Shown here piece by piece: positions 51,032 to 59,174 of a stretch of 64,000 nucleotides of DNA. Every line of letters starts with the position of its first letter. Within the stretch, counting starts at the first letter, position 1. Both the position numbers and the translations under genes were made by a program. Origin of the DNA: Nocardia transvalensis (GTDB taxonomy: Bacteria; Actinomycetota; Actinomycetes; Mycobacteriales; Mycobacteriaceae); the NCBI RefSeq assembly GCF_015477765.1, contig NZ_JADLQQ010000008.1, forward strand, positions 1 through 64,000, written 5' to 3'. Below the pieces are notes generated by a model, which saw only the letters and a program-made list of their open reading frames with translations, ran no database searches and was not told the DNA's origin.

Positions 51032-52607
51032 GACGCCCCTCCTCAACCCCCATCGTTTCGGCCCGCCGTCGGTCCGGATCTGTACCCACCGGCGCGGGGA
51101 TCTCGACCGCATCGGTGGGTGCAGCACCGGAACGGGTGAACACCGCCATTTGCGTGGGAGATCCAAACACGGGATCGACGGCCCCTATCGGCTCGAAACG
51201 CACTGTATACCCGTACGTCTCGGCAACACGTTCGGCCCATGTGGCGAATTCCGCTCGGGTCCACTCGAATCGGTGATCGTGGTGGCGGAACCTTCCGGCC
51301 GGCAATCCGTCGTAGAGCGTGTTGTACTCGCCGTTGGGAGTCGTCACCACCACCGCGCCGGGTGCTGCCGATCCGAAGACGGCATACTCGAGTGCGGCGA
51401 GCCGGGGCGGATCGATGTGCTCGACGACCTCCATGAGGACCGCGGCGTCGTATCCGCGCAGGGAGGCGTCGGTGTAGGTGAGCGAACCCTGGCGCACCCG
51501 GACCCGCTGGGTCATCCGTTCGGGTAGCCGCTGCAACCGCCGCTGCGCCACATGCAGGGCGCGCATCGACACATCCACTCCCACGATCTCGCTGAACTCC
51601 TTGTGTGCCAGCAGCTCTCGCAGCAGGGCGCCCTCGCCGCAGCCGAGGTCGACGACCCGGCGGGCCCCGAGCTCGCGCAAGGTCTGCACGACGGCCGCGC
51701 GCCGGGCCACCGCCAGCGACGGCTGCCTCTGCGCGACGGTCGCCTCCTGTTCGGCCTTTTCCGTTGCGACTGCCTGCGGCTCGTCCACGTCGTCGGTGGC
51801 CTCCTCGACCGCGCCCAACACCGCCGGATCGGTGTCGTCGATCTCGGCGAGGCGGGCCAGGGCCGTGCGCACCAGGGAGTGGCGGCGGGCCAGATAGCGG
51901 CGGGTGATCCAGGCGCGGTCGGGGTGGGTGGCCAGCCAGCCTTCGCCCGCGCGTAGGAGTTTGTCTATCTCGTCGGGCGACAGCCAGTAGTGCTTGCTGC
52001 CGTCGAGCACCGGCAGCAGGACATACAGGTGCGACAGGGCCTCGGCCAAGCGCAGCGTCGCGACCAGTTCCAGTCGGATGTAATGGGATTCGCCCCACTC
52101 CGGAAATGCCGGATCCAACGGCAGCGGTGTGGCCGTCACCTGCCAGCCCAGCGGGGCGAACACGCGATGGGCCGCCTCCGGACCGCCCTTGCACGGTACG
52201 GCCGGAAGTTCGATACGCAACGGCAGCGCGGTGGCGGCCAGCTCCGGGCGCTGGGCGCAGCGGCCGTGCAGCGCGGTACCGAATACCGTCGAAATCGCCA
52301 CCGCCAGCAGTGAGGACGCCGCGTACGGCCGGTCGTTGACGTACTGGCCGAGGCTGAATTCCGGTGCGTTCCGGGACTTTCCACGCACCAGACGGATCGG
52401 ATCGATCTCCAGCAGCAGCGCCGCGGTGCAACGCCGGTCGGTCGCCTCCGGATACAGCACGTGTGCGGTGCCGTAGGACTGTTCGAACGCCTGTACCCGG
52501 GCGGGATTCTTGTGCAGGAGAAAGCCCAGATCGGTGGCGGGCCAGTCGGCCCCGTCCGGACGGGTGCAGGTGATCGTGAACAACACCGACCGATCGTCGC
52601 CCGGCAA
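51024..52607 (-). CDS. hen1: Bacterial Hen1, 3'-terminal RNA 2'-O-methyltransferase
   Basis: About 527 residues from TTG 52607, or 520 from GTG 52586, which gives the usual start MLFTITCT. The N-terminal half (1-240) is the Hen1-specific domain that activates the Pnkp ligase (TDLGFLLHKNP near 25-35). A linker rich in Glu and Ala follows. The methyltransferase domain has VVDLGCGEG at 318-326 and the manganese ligands E393, E396, H397 and H445, with TTPNGEYN. It methylates the 2'-OH of the 3' end of cut RNA so that the repaired site cannot be cut again. Confidence 0.95.
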   Translation of the reverse strand: MPGDDRSVLFTITCTRPDGADWPATDLGFLLHKNPARVQAFEQSYGTAHVLYPEATDRRCTAALLLEIDPIRLVRGKSRNAPEFSLGQYVNDRPYAASSLLAVAISTVFGTALHGRCAQRPELAATALPLRIELPAVPCKGGPEAAHRVFAPLGWQVTATPLPLDPAFPEWGESHYIRLELVATLRLAEALSHLYVLLPVLDGSKHYWLSPDEIDKLLRAGEGWLATHPDRAWITRRYLARRHSLVRTALARLAEIDDTDPAVLGAVEEATDDVDEPQAVATEKAEQEATVAQRQPSLAVARRAAVVQTLRELGARRVVDLGCGEGALLRELLAHKEFSEIVGVDVSMRALHVAQRRLQRLPERMTQRVRVRQGSLTYTDASLRGYDAAVLMEVVEHIDPPRLAALEYAVFGSAAPGAVVVTTPNGEYNTLYDGLPAGRFRHHDHRFEWTRAEFATWAERVAETYGYTVRFEPIGAVDPVFGSPTQMAVFTRSGAAPTDAVEIPAPVGTDPDRRRAETMGVEEGRRD

Positions 52608-52633
52608 CGTACCGGCGGCAACCGATTTCCGGC

Positions 52634-53233
52634 TCAGGCGCCGGTCGTCGACCGCCCCGCCGGGCCCGCGTCGGCGGGCTCGATGAGTTCGACCCGGCGT
52701 AGCTCGTGGACGTGCAGGTGGTCGGCCGGCCGCGTCGTCTCCCAGCGCGGCGGGAGATTGCGGCGGCGGGCGGCGTAGGCGGTCATCAGGTCGTGCGCCA
52801 GCCGGGCCGGGGTCACCCGGTCGGCGGCGCGGCGCTGCATCACCACGACCAACAGATGTTCGGGGTCGTCGTCCGGTCGGCCGACGATGCGGAACAGCTG
52901 GGCCCGCACCGGCGCCGATTCGGCGGGTTCGAAGTCGTGGACGACGAATTCCGCCACCGCACGGGATGTTTCGGCGCGCGAGGCCGGGACGGGTACCAGC
53001 CGGGGTACCGGCGCGGTCGCCACCGACAGCACCAGATGTGCGGTGTCGGCCTCGGGCGTCGGATACACCGTGCGCAACGGTTCGTGGCGGGCGATCAGGT
53101 CGGCGAAGGCATCACGCAACCCCACGGCATATAGGTAGCCGATGAATCGCAGCGCGAACGAGGTCGTGCCGGTCGGGGCGGGATCGGCAGGCCCGGGGAC
53201 CGGGTTCACAGTGCCGGTACTGCGCAGCTCCAT
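52634..53233 (-). CDS. Orphan condensation-domain-like protein without the catalytic His motif
   Basis: About 199 residues from ATG 53233, with GAGGA about 12 bases upstream; a TTG at 53245 is in frame. GLRDAFADLIARHEPLRTVY matches the N-terminal lobe of nonribosomal-peptide condensation domains, and the spacing to VVVMQRRAADRVTPARLAHD matches the active-site region. The HHxxxDG motif, however, reads QRRAADR, so both His and the Asp-Gly are lost or altered, and the C-terminal lobe is absent. It leads the operon and stops 26 bases before hen1. It cannot be a normal condensation catalyst and may bind a partner or be a remnant. Confidence 0.65.
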   Translation of the reverse strand: MELRSTGTVNPVPGPADPAPTGTTSFALRFIGYLYAVGLRDAFADLIARHEPLRTVYPTPEADTAHLVLSVATAPVPRLVPVPASRAETSRAVAEFVVHDFEPAESAPVRAQLFRIVGRPDDDPEHLLVVVMQRRAADRVTPARLAHDLMTAYAARRRNLPPRWETTRPADHLHVHELRRVELIEPADAGPAGRSTTGA

Positions 53234-53334
53234 GCGGTTTTCCAATCCTCATCCATACCGCCGTCCCCGACCGTACGGCCAGGAGCTTATAACCGCCCGA
53301 CCCGTTTTGCTGGAAAACTTTCATTCTTATTGAG

Positions 53335-53359
53335 TTCCTGGCGAAAAGCATGCCAGGAA
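53335..53359 (-). promoter_or_regulatory. Inverted repeat in the leader of the RNA-repair operon
   Basis: TTCCTGGC and GCCAGGAA (perfect, 9-base loop) lie between the phosphoketolase stop and the first gene of the hen1-pnkp operon. The stretch after it on the minus strand is AT-rich (CAATAAGAATG), suited to a -10 region, and GAAAGTTTTC, a near-palindrome, follows. It may be an operator for the operon or a terminator of the upstream gene. Confidence 0.5.
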
Positions 53360-53369
53360 ATTAGGGGGG

Positions 53370-55835
53370 TCAGCGGGGGTGGGGCCAGGTCCAGTTGGCG
53401 ACCTCGGGGATGTCTTCGCCGTATTCGCGGGTCCAGGAGCGGGCCGCTAGGCGGGCGTCGGCCATTTCCTGGCGTAGGCCCGCGGCCTGGGTCCGGAGGC
53501 CGGGGACCCGGTCGATGACGTCCATGACCAGGTGGAAGCGGTCGAGGTCGTTGAGCATCACCATGTCGAAAGGTGTGGTGGTGGTGCCGTTCTCCTTGTA
53601 GCCGCGCACGTGCAGGCCGGGGTGGTTGGCGCGGCGATAGGTGAGCCGGTGGATCAGCCAGGGGTAGCCGTGGAAGGCGAAGATGACCGGCCGGTCGGTG
53701 GTGAACAGGGTGTCGAATTCGCGGTCGGGCAGGCCGTGCGGATGTTCCTCGCGCGGCAGCAGGCGCATCAGGTCCACCACGTTGATCACGCGAATGCGCA
53801 GCTGCGGCAGGCGTTCCCGCAGGATCGCCGCGGCGGCCAGGGTCTCCAGCGTCGGCACGTCACCGGCGCAGGCCAAGACCACGTCCGGCGTGGTGCCCAC
53901 CTCGTCGTTGTGCCCGGCCCACTCCCAGATGCCCGCACCCCGCGCGCAGTGCGCCGCGGCCTCCGGCACCGACAGCCAATCCTGTTGCGGCTGTTTGCCC
54001 GCCACCACCACATTCACGTAATGCCGCGAGCGTAGGCAGTGGTCGTAGGTGGACAGCAGCGTATTCGCGTCCGGCGGCAGATAGACCCGCACGATCGAGG
54101 GCTTCTTGTTCATCACCACATCGAGGAAGCCCGGATCCTGATGGGTGAATCCGTTGTGGTCCTGGCGCCACACATGCGACGACAGCAGATAGTTCAGGCT
54201 CGGAATCGGCCGCCGCCACGGCACCGCGGCGCTGGCGTCCAACCACTTCGCGTGCTGGTTGAACATGGCGTCGACGATATGGATGAAGGCCTCGTAACAG
54301 GTGAAGACCCCGTGGCGGCCGGTGAGCAGATAGCCCTCCAGCAGCCCCTGGCACATGTGCTCGGACAGCACCTCGACGACGCGGCCGGTGCGATCCAATT
54401 TCACGTCGTCCTCGCCGATGTCGGCCTGCCAGTCGCGTCCGGTCACCGTCAGCACATCCTGCAACCGATTGCTGGCCAGCTCGTCCGGGGCGAAGGTGAG
54501 GAAGTTGTCCGGATTGGCCGCGGTCACATCGCGCAACCAGCCGCCCAGCACCCGCGTCGCCTCGTGCTTGGACGCGCCCGGCGAGCCGACCTCCACGCCG
54601 TACTGGCGCCAATCGGGCAGCCGCAGATCCCGCAGCAGCGCACCGCCGTTGGCCACCGGGTTGGCGCTCATCCGCCGATCGCCGGCGGGATTCATCCGCA
54701 GCAATTGCGGGACGGGACAGCCCCGCTCGTCGAACAACTCCTCGGGCCGATACGACCGCAGCCACTGCTCCAGGACCGCGCGATGGGTCGCATCCGAGCG
54801 TGCACCCGGCAGCGGCACCTGGTGGGCGCGGAAGGTGCCCTCCACCCGGTCGCCGTCGACCAGCGGCGGGCAGGTCCAGCCCTTGGGGGTCTGCAGCACG
54901 ATCATCGGCCAGAACGGGCGGATGCCGTCGGTGCCCCCGCGGGCCGCCTGCTGAATGTCGGCGATGCGATCCAGGCAGGCATCCATCGCCGCCGCCATCG
55001 ATTGATGGACCGCCGCCGGCTCGTGGCCGGAGACCAGGATCGGTTCGTAGCCGCAGCCCCGCAGCAGCGACAGCAGCTCGGGTTTCGGAATGCGCGCCAG
55101 CAGGGTGGGATTGGCGATCTTGTACTGGTTGAGCGCCAGAATCGGCAGCACCGCGCCGTCGCGCTCCGGATTCAGGAACTTGTTCGCATGCCAGCTTCCG
55201 GCCAGTGGCCCGGTCTCCGCCTCCCCGTCGCCGATCACGCAGAACACCGTCAGATCCGGATTGTCCAGCGCCGCACCGAACGCGTGCAGCAGCGAATACC
55301 CCAGCTCACCGCCCTCGTGGAAGGAGCCGGGCGTCTCGGGCGCGCAGTGGCTGGGCACCCCGCCGGGAAACGAGAACTGCCGGAAGAACTCCCGCATCCC
55401 CTCGCCGTCGCGCGGAACATGGCTGTACAGCTCGGAATACGTGCCCTCCAGCCAACCGCACGCGTTGGGGCCCGGCCCACCGTGTCCGGGCCCGGCGACG
55501 AAGACCGCGTTCAGATCGCGCGCGAGAATCGCCCGATTGGCGTGCGCCCACACCAGGTTCAGTCCGGGCACGGTGCCGAAATGACCGAGCAGCCGCGGTT
55601 TGATGTGCTCGGGTTCCAGCGGCGTGTGCAGCAGGGGGTTGTCCATCAAATAGATCTGCCCTACCGACAGATAGTTCGCCGCCCGCCACCAGGCGTCGAG
55701 GTCGGCGAGCCGATCGTGATCGAGCGGACCGGGCGTGTCTCGGAGCCGATAGGGCTCGGGTGCGACGGTGCGACCGCCGTGACTGCCGACATTGTCGGCC
55801 GAGGTATCGCCACCGGCACTTGCCATTTGGGTCAT
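53370..55835 (-). CDS. xfp: Phosphoketolase (xylulose-5-phosphate/fructose-6-phosphate)
   Basis: 821 residues from ATG 55835, with GAGGAG eight bases upstream. The family signatures are present: GPGHGGPGPNACGWLEGTYS near 115-134, PGSFHEGGELGYSL near 169-182, and the thiamine-diphosphate motif GDGEAETGP at 202-210 with the AxxKF end. The C-terminal half carries the second TPP domain and the conserved HGYPWLIHRLTYRR. It splits xylulose 5-phosphate or fructose 6-phosphate to acetyl phosphate plus glyceraldehyde 3-phosphate or erythrose 4-phosphate. No acetate kinase gene is next to it. Confidence 0.93.
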   Translation of the reverse strand: MTQMASAGGDTSADNVGSHGGRTVAPEPYRLRDTPGPLDHDRLADLDAWWRAANYLSVGQIYLMDNPLLHTPLEPEHIKPRLLGHFGTVPGLNLVWAHANRAILARDLNAVFVAGPGHGGPGPNACGWLEGTYSELYSHVPRDGEGMREFFRQFSFPGGVPSHCAPETPGSFHEGGELGYSLLHAFGAALDNPDLTVFCVIGDGEAETGPLAGSWHANKFLNPERDGAVLPILALNQYKIANPTLLARIPKPELLSLLRGCGYEPILVSGHEPAAVHQSMAAAMDACLDRIADIQQAARGGTDGIRPFWPMIVLQTPKGWTCPPLVDGDRVEGTFRAHQVPLPGARSDATHRAVLEQWLRSYRPEELFDERGCPVPQLLRMNPAGDRRMSANPVANGGALLRDLRLPDWRQYGVEVGSPGASKHEATRVLGGWLRDVTAANPDNFLTFAPDELASNRLQDVLTVTGRDWQADIGEDDVKLDRTGRVVEVLSEHMCQGLLEGYLLTGRHGVFTCYEAFIHIVDAMFNQHAKWLDASAAVPWRRPIPSLNYLLSSHVWRQDHNGFTHQDPGFLDVVMNKKPSIVRVYLPPDANTLLSTYDHCLRSRHYVNVVVAGKQPQQDWLSVPEAAAHCARGAGIWEWAGHNDEVGTTPDVVLACAGDVPTLETLAAAAILRERLPQLRIRVINVVDLMRLLPREEHPHGLPDREFDTLFTTDRPVIFAFHGYPWLIHRLTYRRANHPGLHVRGYKENGTTTTPFDMVMLNDLDRFHLVMDVIDRVPGLRTQAAGLRQEMADARLAARSWTREYGEDIPEVANWTWPHPR

Positions 55836-55967
55836 GCGCGGACTCCTCACATGGGTCGTCGCTGGACGGGCCGGGTGGGATGGGAGTGCCTCGTCAGTCA
55901 GGCTACCGGGCAGCGGCGACCGTGGCACTGCCCATCGGGGGCGCCGCGTCCATTAGGGTTGCCGCCC

Positions 55968-56534
55968 ATGCAGACACTGGCCAGGATCATCGGCTCGACC
56001 GCGCTCGCGGCAGCCGCCGTTGCGCTCACTGCCTGCGGCAACGGTGACGACAAGAGTGCGCCGTCACCGTCGCCCACGGCATCGCACGCCTCGGCCGCGG
56101 CCGAGCAGCCCACGACGCACGGACGCGAATGCACCGCCGAGGATGTCAAGACCACCGGCGGTTTCGGTGAGGCGCCGACCATCACCATCCCCGACACCTG
56201 CGACCCGCCCAAGAAATTGATCACCAAGGATCTGGTCGAGGGCACCGGCCCGGGCGCGGCGGCCGGACAGCAGCTGAGCATGAATTACACGCTGGTCACC
56301 TGGTCGGATCACAAGAAACTCGACAGCTCCTTCGACTCCGGCCAACCGCTCCCGCTGCAGTTGGGCAGCGGCACGGTCATCAAGGGCTGGGACGACGGCC
56401 TGGTCGGCGTGAAACAGGGCGGCCGCCGCCTGCTGATCATCCCGCCCGATCTGGCCTACGGCCCGCAGGGCAAGGGCCCGGTCAAACCCAACGAAACGTT
56501 GGTGTTCGTCACCGACGCCGTCAAGGTCGGCTGA
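55968..56534 (+). CDS. FKBP-type peptidyl-prolyl isomerase lipoprotein
   Basis: 188 residues from ATG 55968. A lipoprotein signal ends in the lipobox LTAC with C23. An Ala/Ser-rich spacer (24-50) follows, then an FKBP domain: KLITKDLVEGTGPGAAAGQQ, SSFDSGQPLPLQLGSG, VIKGWDDGLVGVKQGGRRLL and IIPPDLAYGPQG. It is an extracytoplasmic prolyl isomerase that probably helps fold secreted proteins. It is divergent from phosphoketolase and lies upstream of tig, a second FKBP-fold chaperone, on the same strand. Confidence 0.9.
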   Translation: MQTLARIIGSTALAAAAVALTACGNGDDKSAPSPSPTASHASAAAEQPTTHGRECTAEDVKTTGGFGEAPTITIPDTCDPPKKLITKDLVEGTGPGAAAGQQLSMNYTLVTWSDHKKLDSSFDSGQPLPLQLGSGTVIKGWDDGLVGVKQGGRRLLIIPPDLAYGPQGKGPVKPNETLVFVTDAVKVG

Positions 56535-56675
56535 GAAACCTGTGAACTCCTGAGGTCGCTGCGCCCAGCCGATTACAGGCTGCCCGGCCAGGTCTACTAA
56601 CCTGGTCGGGATGCGATCGGGGGGACCGAAGACGTCAACAGAGAACTCAGAGAACAACGAACAAGGAGCATGTCC

Positions 56676-58049
56676 GTGAAGAGCACCGTCGAGCAGCTGA
56701 GCCCGACCCGGGTCCGCATCAATGTCGAGGTGCCCTTCGAGGAGCTGAAGCCGGACTTCGAGCGGGCCTACAAGGCGCTGGCCAAGCAGGTGCGCATCCC
56801 CGGCTTCCGCCCGGGCAAGGCACCGGCCAAGCTGCTGGAGGCCCGCCTGGGCCGTGGCGCGATCCTCGAGCAGGTCGTCAACGACGCCCTGCCCGCGCGC
56901 TACAGCGAGGCCGTCACCACCTCCGACGTGAAGGTCATCGGCCGCCCCGAGATCGAGATCACCAAGATCGAGGACGGCCAGGAGCTGGCGTTCACCGCCG
57001 AGGTCGACGTCCGTCCCGAGATCACCCTGCCCGCGTACGACAGCATCGAGGTCACCGTCGATCCCATCTCGATCGAGGACGAGGACATCGCCAAGCAGCT
57101 GGAATCGCTGCGCCAGCGCTTCGGCACGCTCAAGAGCGTCGAGCGCCCGGTGCAGGACGGCGACTTCGTCTCCATCGACCTGTCGGCCACCGTGGACGGC
57201 CAGGAGGTCGAGGAGGCCGCCACCACCGGCCTGTCGCACGAGGTCGGCTCCGGCCAGCTGATCGAGGGCCTGGACGAGACCCTGATCGGCATGTCCGCCG
57301 AGGAGTCCAAGGAGTTCACCTCCAAGCTGGTCGCCGGTGAGTACGCGGGCAAGGACGCGGTCATCACCGTCAAGGTGAACTCGGTCAAGGAGCGTGAACT
57401 GCCCGAGGCCGACGACGAATTCGCCCAGATGGCCAGCGAATTCGACACCATCGACGAGCTGAAGGACGATCTGCGCAAGCGCGTCGAGCAGGCCAAGAAG
57501 GTGCAGCAGGCCGGCGAGATCCGCGACAAGGTGCTCGAGGCGCTGCTGGACAAGACCGAGGTGCCGCTGCCCGAGGGCGCGGTGCAGGCCGAGGTCGACG
57601 CCGTGCTGCACGATGCGGTGCACGGCTTCGATCACGACGAGGCCAAATTCGCCGAGGCCCTCGAGGCGCAGGGTTCCTCGCGCGAGGAGTTCGACAAGGA
57701 CTCCAAGGAGGCCGCGGAGAAGTCGGTGAAGACCCAGCTTCTGCTGGACGCCGTCGCCGAGAAGGAGAACACCCAGGTCGGCCAGGACGAGCTCACCGAG
57801 CGGATCCTGTTCCAGTCGCAGCGCTACGGCCTGTCGCCGGAACAGTTCATCCAGCAGGTGCAGCAGGTCGGCCAGCTGGGCGCGATCTTCGCCGACGTGC
57901 GCCGCGGCAAGGCCCTGGCCACCGTGGTGGGCCAGGCCAAGGTGACCGACACCGAGGGCAACGCGGTCGACACCACCGAGATGTTCGGCTCGCCCGAGGA
58001 CAAGACCGACGAGCAGGCCGCCGCGCCCGCCGAGGCGAGCGCCGAGTAA
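56676..58049 (+). CDS. tig: Trigger factor, ribosome-bound chaperone and prolyl isomerase
   Basis: 457 residues from GTG 56676, chosen over ATG 56670 because AAGGAG then has seven-base spacing and the start MKSTVEQLSP equals that of mycobacterial Tig. The ribosome-binding signature GFRPGKAP is at 43-50. The FKBP-like domain follows (about 160-250: DGDFVSIDLSATVDGQEVEE, GLSHEVGSGQLIEGL). The helical C-terminal chaperone domain ends in an acidic tail. It binds nascent chains at the ribosome exit tunnel. The gene after it is clpP2-type directly; the usual clpP1 is missing. Confidence 0.95.
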   Translation: MKSTVEQLSPTRVRINVEVPFEELKPDFERAYKALAKQVRIPGFRPGKAPAKLLEARLGRGAILEQVVNDALPARYSEAVTTSDVKVIGRPEIEITKIEDGQELAFTAEVDVRPEITLPAYDSIEVTVDPISIEDEDIAKQLESLRQRFGTLKSVERPVQDGDFVSIDLSATVDGQEVEEAATTGLSHEVGSGQLIEGLDETLIGMSAEESKEFTSKLVAGEYAGKDAVITVKVNSVKERELPEADDEFAQMASEFDTIDELKDDLRKRVEQAKKVQQAGEIRDKVLEALLDKTEVPLPEGAVQAEVDAVLHDAVHGFDHDEAKFAEALEAQGSSREEFDKDSKEAAEKSVKTQLLLDAVAEKENTQVGQDELTERILFQSQRYGLSPEQFIQQVQQVGQLGAIFADVRRGKALATVVGQAKVTDTEGNAVDTTEMFGSPEDKTDEQAAAPAEASAE

Positions 58050-58111
58050 CCCGATGCAACGGCAGCGCGAAGGTCACGAGACGGTTGCCGACATTGCGCT
58101 GTGAGCGAAGC

Positions 58112-58141
58112 GGGGCGGTACCGGGAGTTCGGTGCCGCCCT
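58112..58141 (+). terminator. Hairpin between tig and clpP2
   Basis: GGGCGGTACC and GGTGCCGCCC form a 10-base stem with one G-T pair around an 8-base loop, followed by TGCTTCG. It suggests that tig and clpP2 are separate transcripts here. Confidence 0.6.
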
Positions 58142-58220
58142 GCTTCGTTAGGGTTTGTGACAACGAATCAGAAATGGCTGTGCTGGCGAGCACCGAGCCG
58201 GTGAGAGAGGGCAGGTATCC

Positions 58221-58883
58221 GTGGCAATCAATCAGGCAGGGCCGGTCATGACAACCCCGATGAGTCCGCAGGCGCGCTACATTCTGCCGTCGTTCATCGA
58301 GCACTCGAGCTTCGGTGTCAAGGAGTCGAATCCCTACAACAAGCTGTTCGAGGAGCGCATCATCTTCCTCGGCGCCACGGTGGACGACACCTCGGCCAAC
58401 GACATCATGGCCCAGCTGCTGGTGCTGGAGTCGCTGGATCCCGACCGTGACATCACCATGTACATCAACTCGCCCGGCGGCTCGTTCACCGCGCTGATGG
58501 CCATTTACGACACCATGCAGTACGTGCGCGCCGACGTCGCGACCGTATGCCTGGGCCAGGCCGCCTCGGCCGCGGCGGTGCTGCTGGCCGCGGGCACCCC
58601 GGGTAAGCGTGCCTGCCTGCCCAACGCCCGCGTCCTGATCCACCAGCCGTCGCTGGAGGGTGGCATCCAGGGGCAGGTCTCCGACCTGGAGATCCAGGCC
58701 GCCGAGATCGAGCGCATGCGCCACCAGATGGAGGTCACCCTGGCGCGCCACACCGGCAAGGACGCCGACACCATCCGCAAGGACACCGATCGCGACAAGA
58801 TTCTGACCTCCGAGGAGGCCAAGGAGTACGGGATCATCGATACCGTGTTCGATTACCGGAAGCTGAGCGCTCAGAAGAAGTGA
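58221..58883 (+). CDS. clpP2: ATP-dependent Clp protease proteolytic subunit, ClpP2 type
   Basis: 220 residues from GTG 58221. The start PQARYILPSFIEHSSFGVKE is nearly identical to that of mycobacterial ClpP2. The triad is S116 in GQAASAAA, H141 in LIHQP and D192 in DTDRDKILT. In mycobacteria ClpP2 works only as a mixed tetradecamer with ClpP1 and is the ring that docks ClpX or ClpC. No clpP1 precedes it, and only 171 bases separate it from tig. It may pair with the ClpP1-like protein at 32635 or with a gene elsewhere. Confidence 0.93.
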   Translation: MAINQAGPVMTTPMSPQARYILPSFIEHSSFGVKESNPYNKLFEERIIFLGATVDDTSANDIMAQLLVLESLDPDRDITMYINSPGGSFTALMAIYDTMQYVRADVATVCLGQAASAAAVLLAAGTPGKRACLPNARVLIHQPSLEGGIQGQVSDLEIQAAEIERMRHQMEVTLARHTGKDADTIRKDTDRDKILTSEEAKEYGIIDTVFDYRKLSAQKK

Positions 58884-58889
58884 GCCCTC

Positions 58890-58928
58890 CGGCTTCGCCG
58901 GGGGGCATTCCGTCCCTCGGCGAAGCCG
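58890..58928 (+). terminator. Hairpin after clpP2
   Basis: CGGCTTCGCCG and CGGCGAAGCCG form a perfect 11-base stem with a 17-base loop, six bases after the clpP2 stop. The remaining gap to clpX (to 59174) has no gene and must contain the clpX promoter. Confidence 0.7.
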
Positions 58929-59174
58929 AAGGCCCCAGAGAAACGTGCCCCAAGTTGTCGACCTGTCTCGCGTCTACCGGGTACGGTCACTCTAGGGACC
59001 TTTGCTCATGGTTGTCGGCACGGTCGAAGGCCTGACGAACAAACTGCCGAAGCTTCGAAAATCCGATCGGCGCACGACACTGATCGATGTGGGGCGGGTA
59101 GCGTAGTTCGAAGGCGGCTTGTCGGCTTCCGAGACAGACGGTTGCACGCGGACAAGGAAGTAGGGACCCACGAG

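Noticed and set aside
47777..51139. A 1120-codon plus-strand frame opposite pnkp
   Set aside because: Antisense of Pnkp with low-complexity His/Gly/Arg composition; also overlaps TetR and DUF6463.
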